A stretch of DNA of 12,997 nt, taken from a bacterium (GTDB taxonomy: Bacteria > 4484-113 > JALSIF01). Where the stretch lies: assembly GCA_026981635.1 (NCBI GenBank), contig JALSIF010000241.1, positions 1-12,997 on the forward strand, in the 5' to 3' direction. The position numbers were made by a program, and so were the translations under genes. Positions within the stretch are counted from its first letter, which is position 1. Every line of letters starts with the position of its first letter. Under the pieces are notes generated by a model. The model ran no database searches and was not told where the DNA came from. It saw only the letters and a list, made by a program, of their open reading frames with translations. Positions 12,974 to 12,997 of the stretch are shown here, piece after piece.

Positions 12974-12997
12974 ATGGGATTTAGCGCACAAGACCAC
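12974..12997 (+). CDS. Start of next gene in the virion operon, cut by window edge
   Basis: ATG at 12974 with GAAGGAAAGAG upstream opens a frame MGFSAQDH that runs off the right edge. The site, spacing (12 bp after the previous stop) and direction make it the next operon member, but nothing can be said of its product. Confidence 0.5.

Noticed and set aside
1-12997. CRISPR array, tRNA or rRNA, insertion sequence
   Set aside because: No regularly spaced repeats, cloverleaf-like segments, rRNA stretches or transposase-like frames were seen on either strand.

Overview
The window is bacterial and GC-rich, with densely packed genes. An HU-type nucleoid protein, an FTR1 iron permease and a membrane-anchored SurA/PpiD-like chaperone all point to bacteria. 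Charged, compact proteins and many GTG/TTG starts would suit a thermophile or a deep-branching lineage, but I cannot assign a phylum. Several genes have a TANNNT -10 box only 7-11 bases before the start codon and no Shine-Dalgarno sequence. This suggests that leaderless mRNAs are common in this genome.

Left half (1-6626), chromosomal genes. On the minus strand lie a secreted alpha/beta hydrolase (cut by the left edge), an FTR1 permease with a Fur-box-like promoter and an unusual cysteine-free C-terminal domain, and a large SurA/PpiD-like protein with TPR-like repeats. Divergent from the last is a HU gene with a good sigma-70 promoter and a strong intrinsic terminator. That terminator overlaps the 3' end of a convergent V4R-domain gene. 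The V4R gene is divergent, across 39 bp, from a MobA-like nucleotidyltransferase gene, which overlaps tail to tail with an unrecognised 217-aa gene.

Right half (6714-12997), a phage-type virion operon on the plus strand. The order is portal, acidic scaffold-like protein, HK97-fold major capsid protein, small basic protein, head-tail connector, head-closure-like protein, tail-terminator-like protein, tail tube, two overlapping tail-chaperone-position genes, a very short tape-measure-like protein, a 141-aa unknown and the start of another gene. Genes overlap or nearly touch, with no internal terminator.

The cluster starts abruptly with the portal behind its own near-leaderless promoter. No terminase, integrase, repressor, tRNA or attachment site is visible beside it. 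The candidate tape measure is only 159 aa, so any tail should be very short. A gene transfer agent or other domesticated phage particle is the most interesting reading. An ordinary small prophage whose remaining modules lie to the right of the window is the main alternative.
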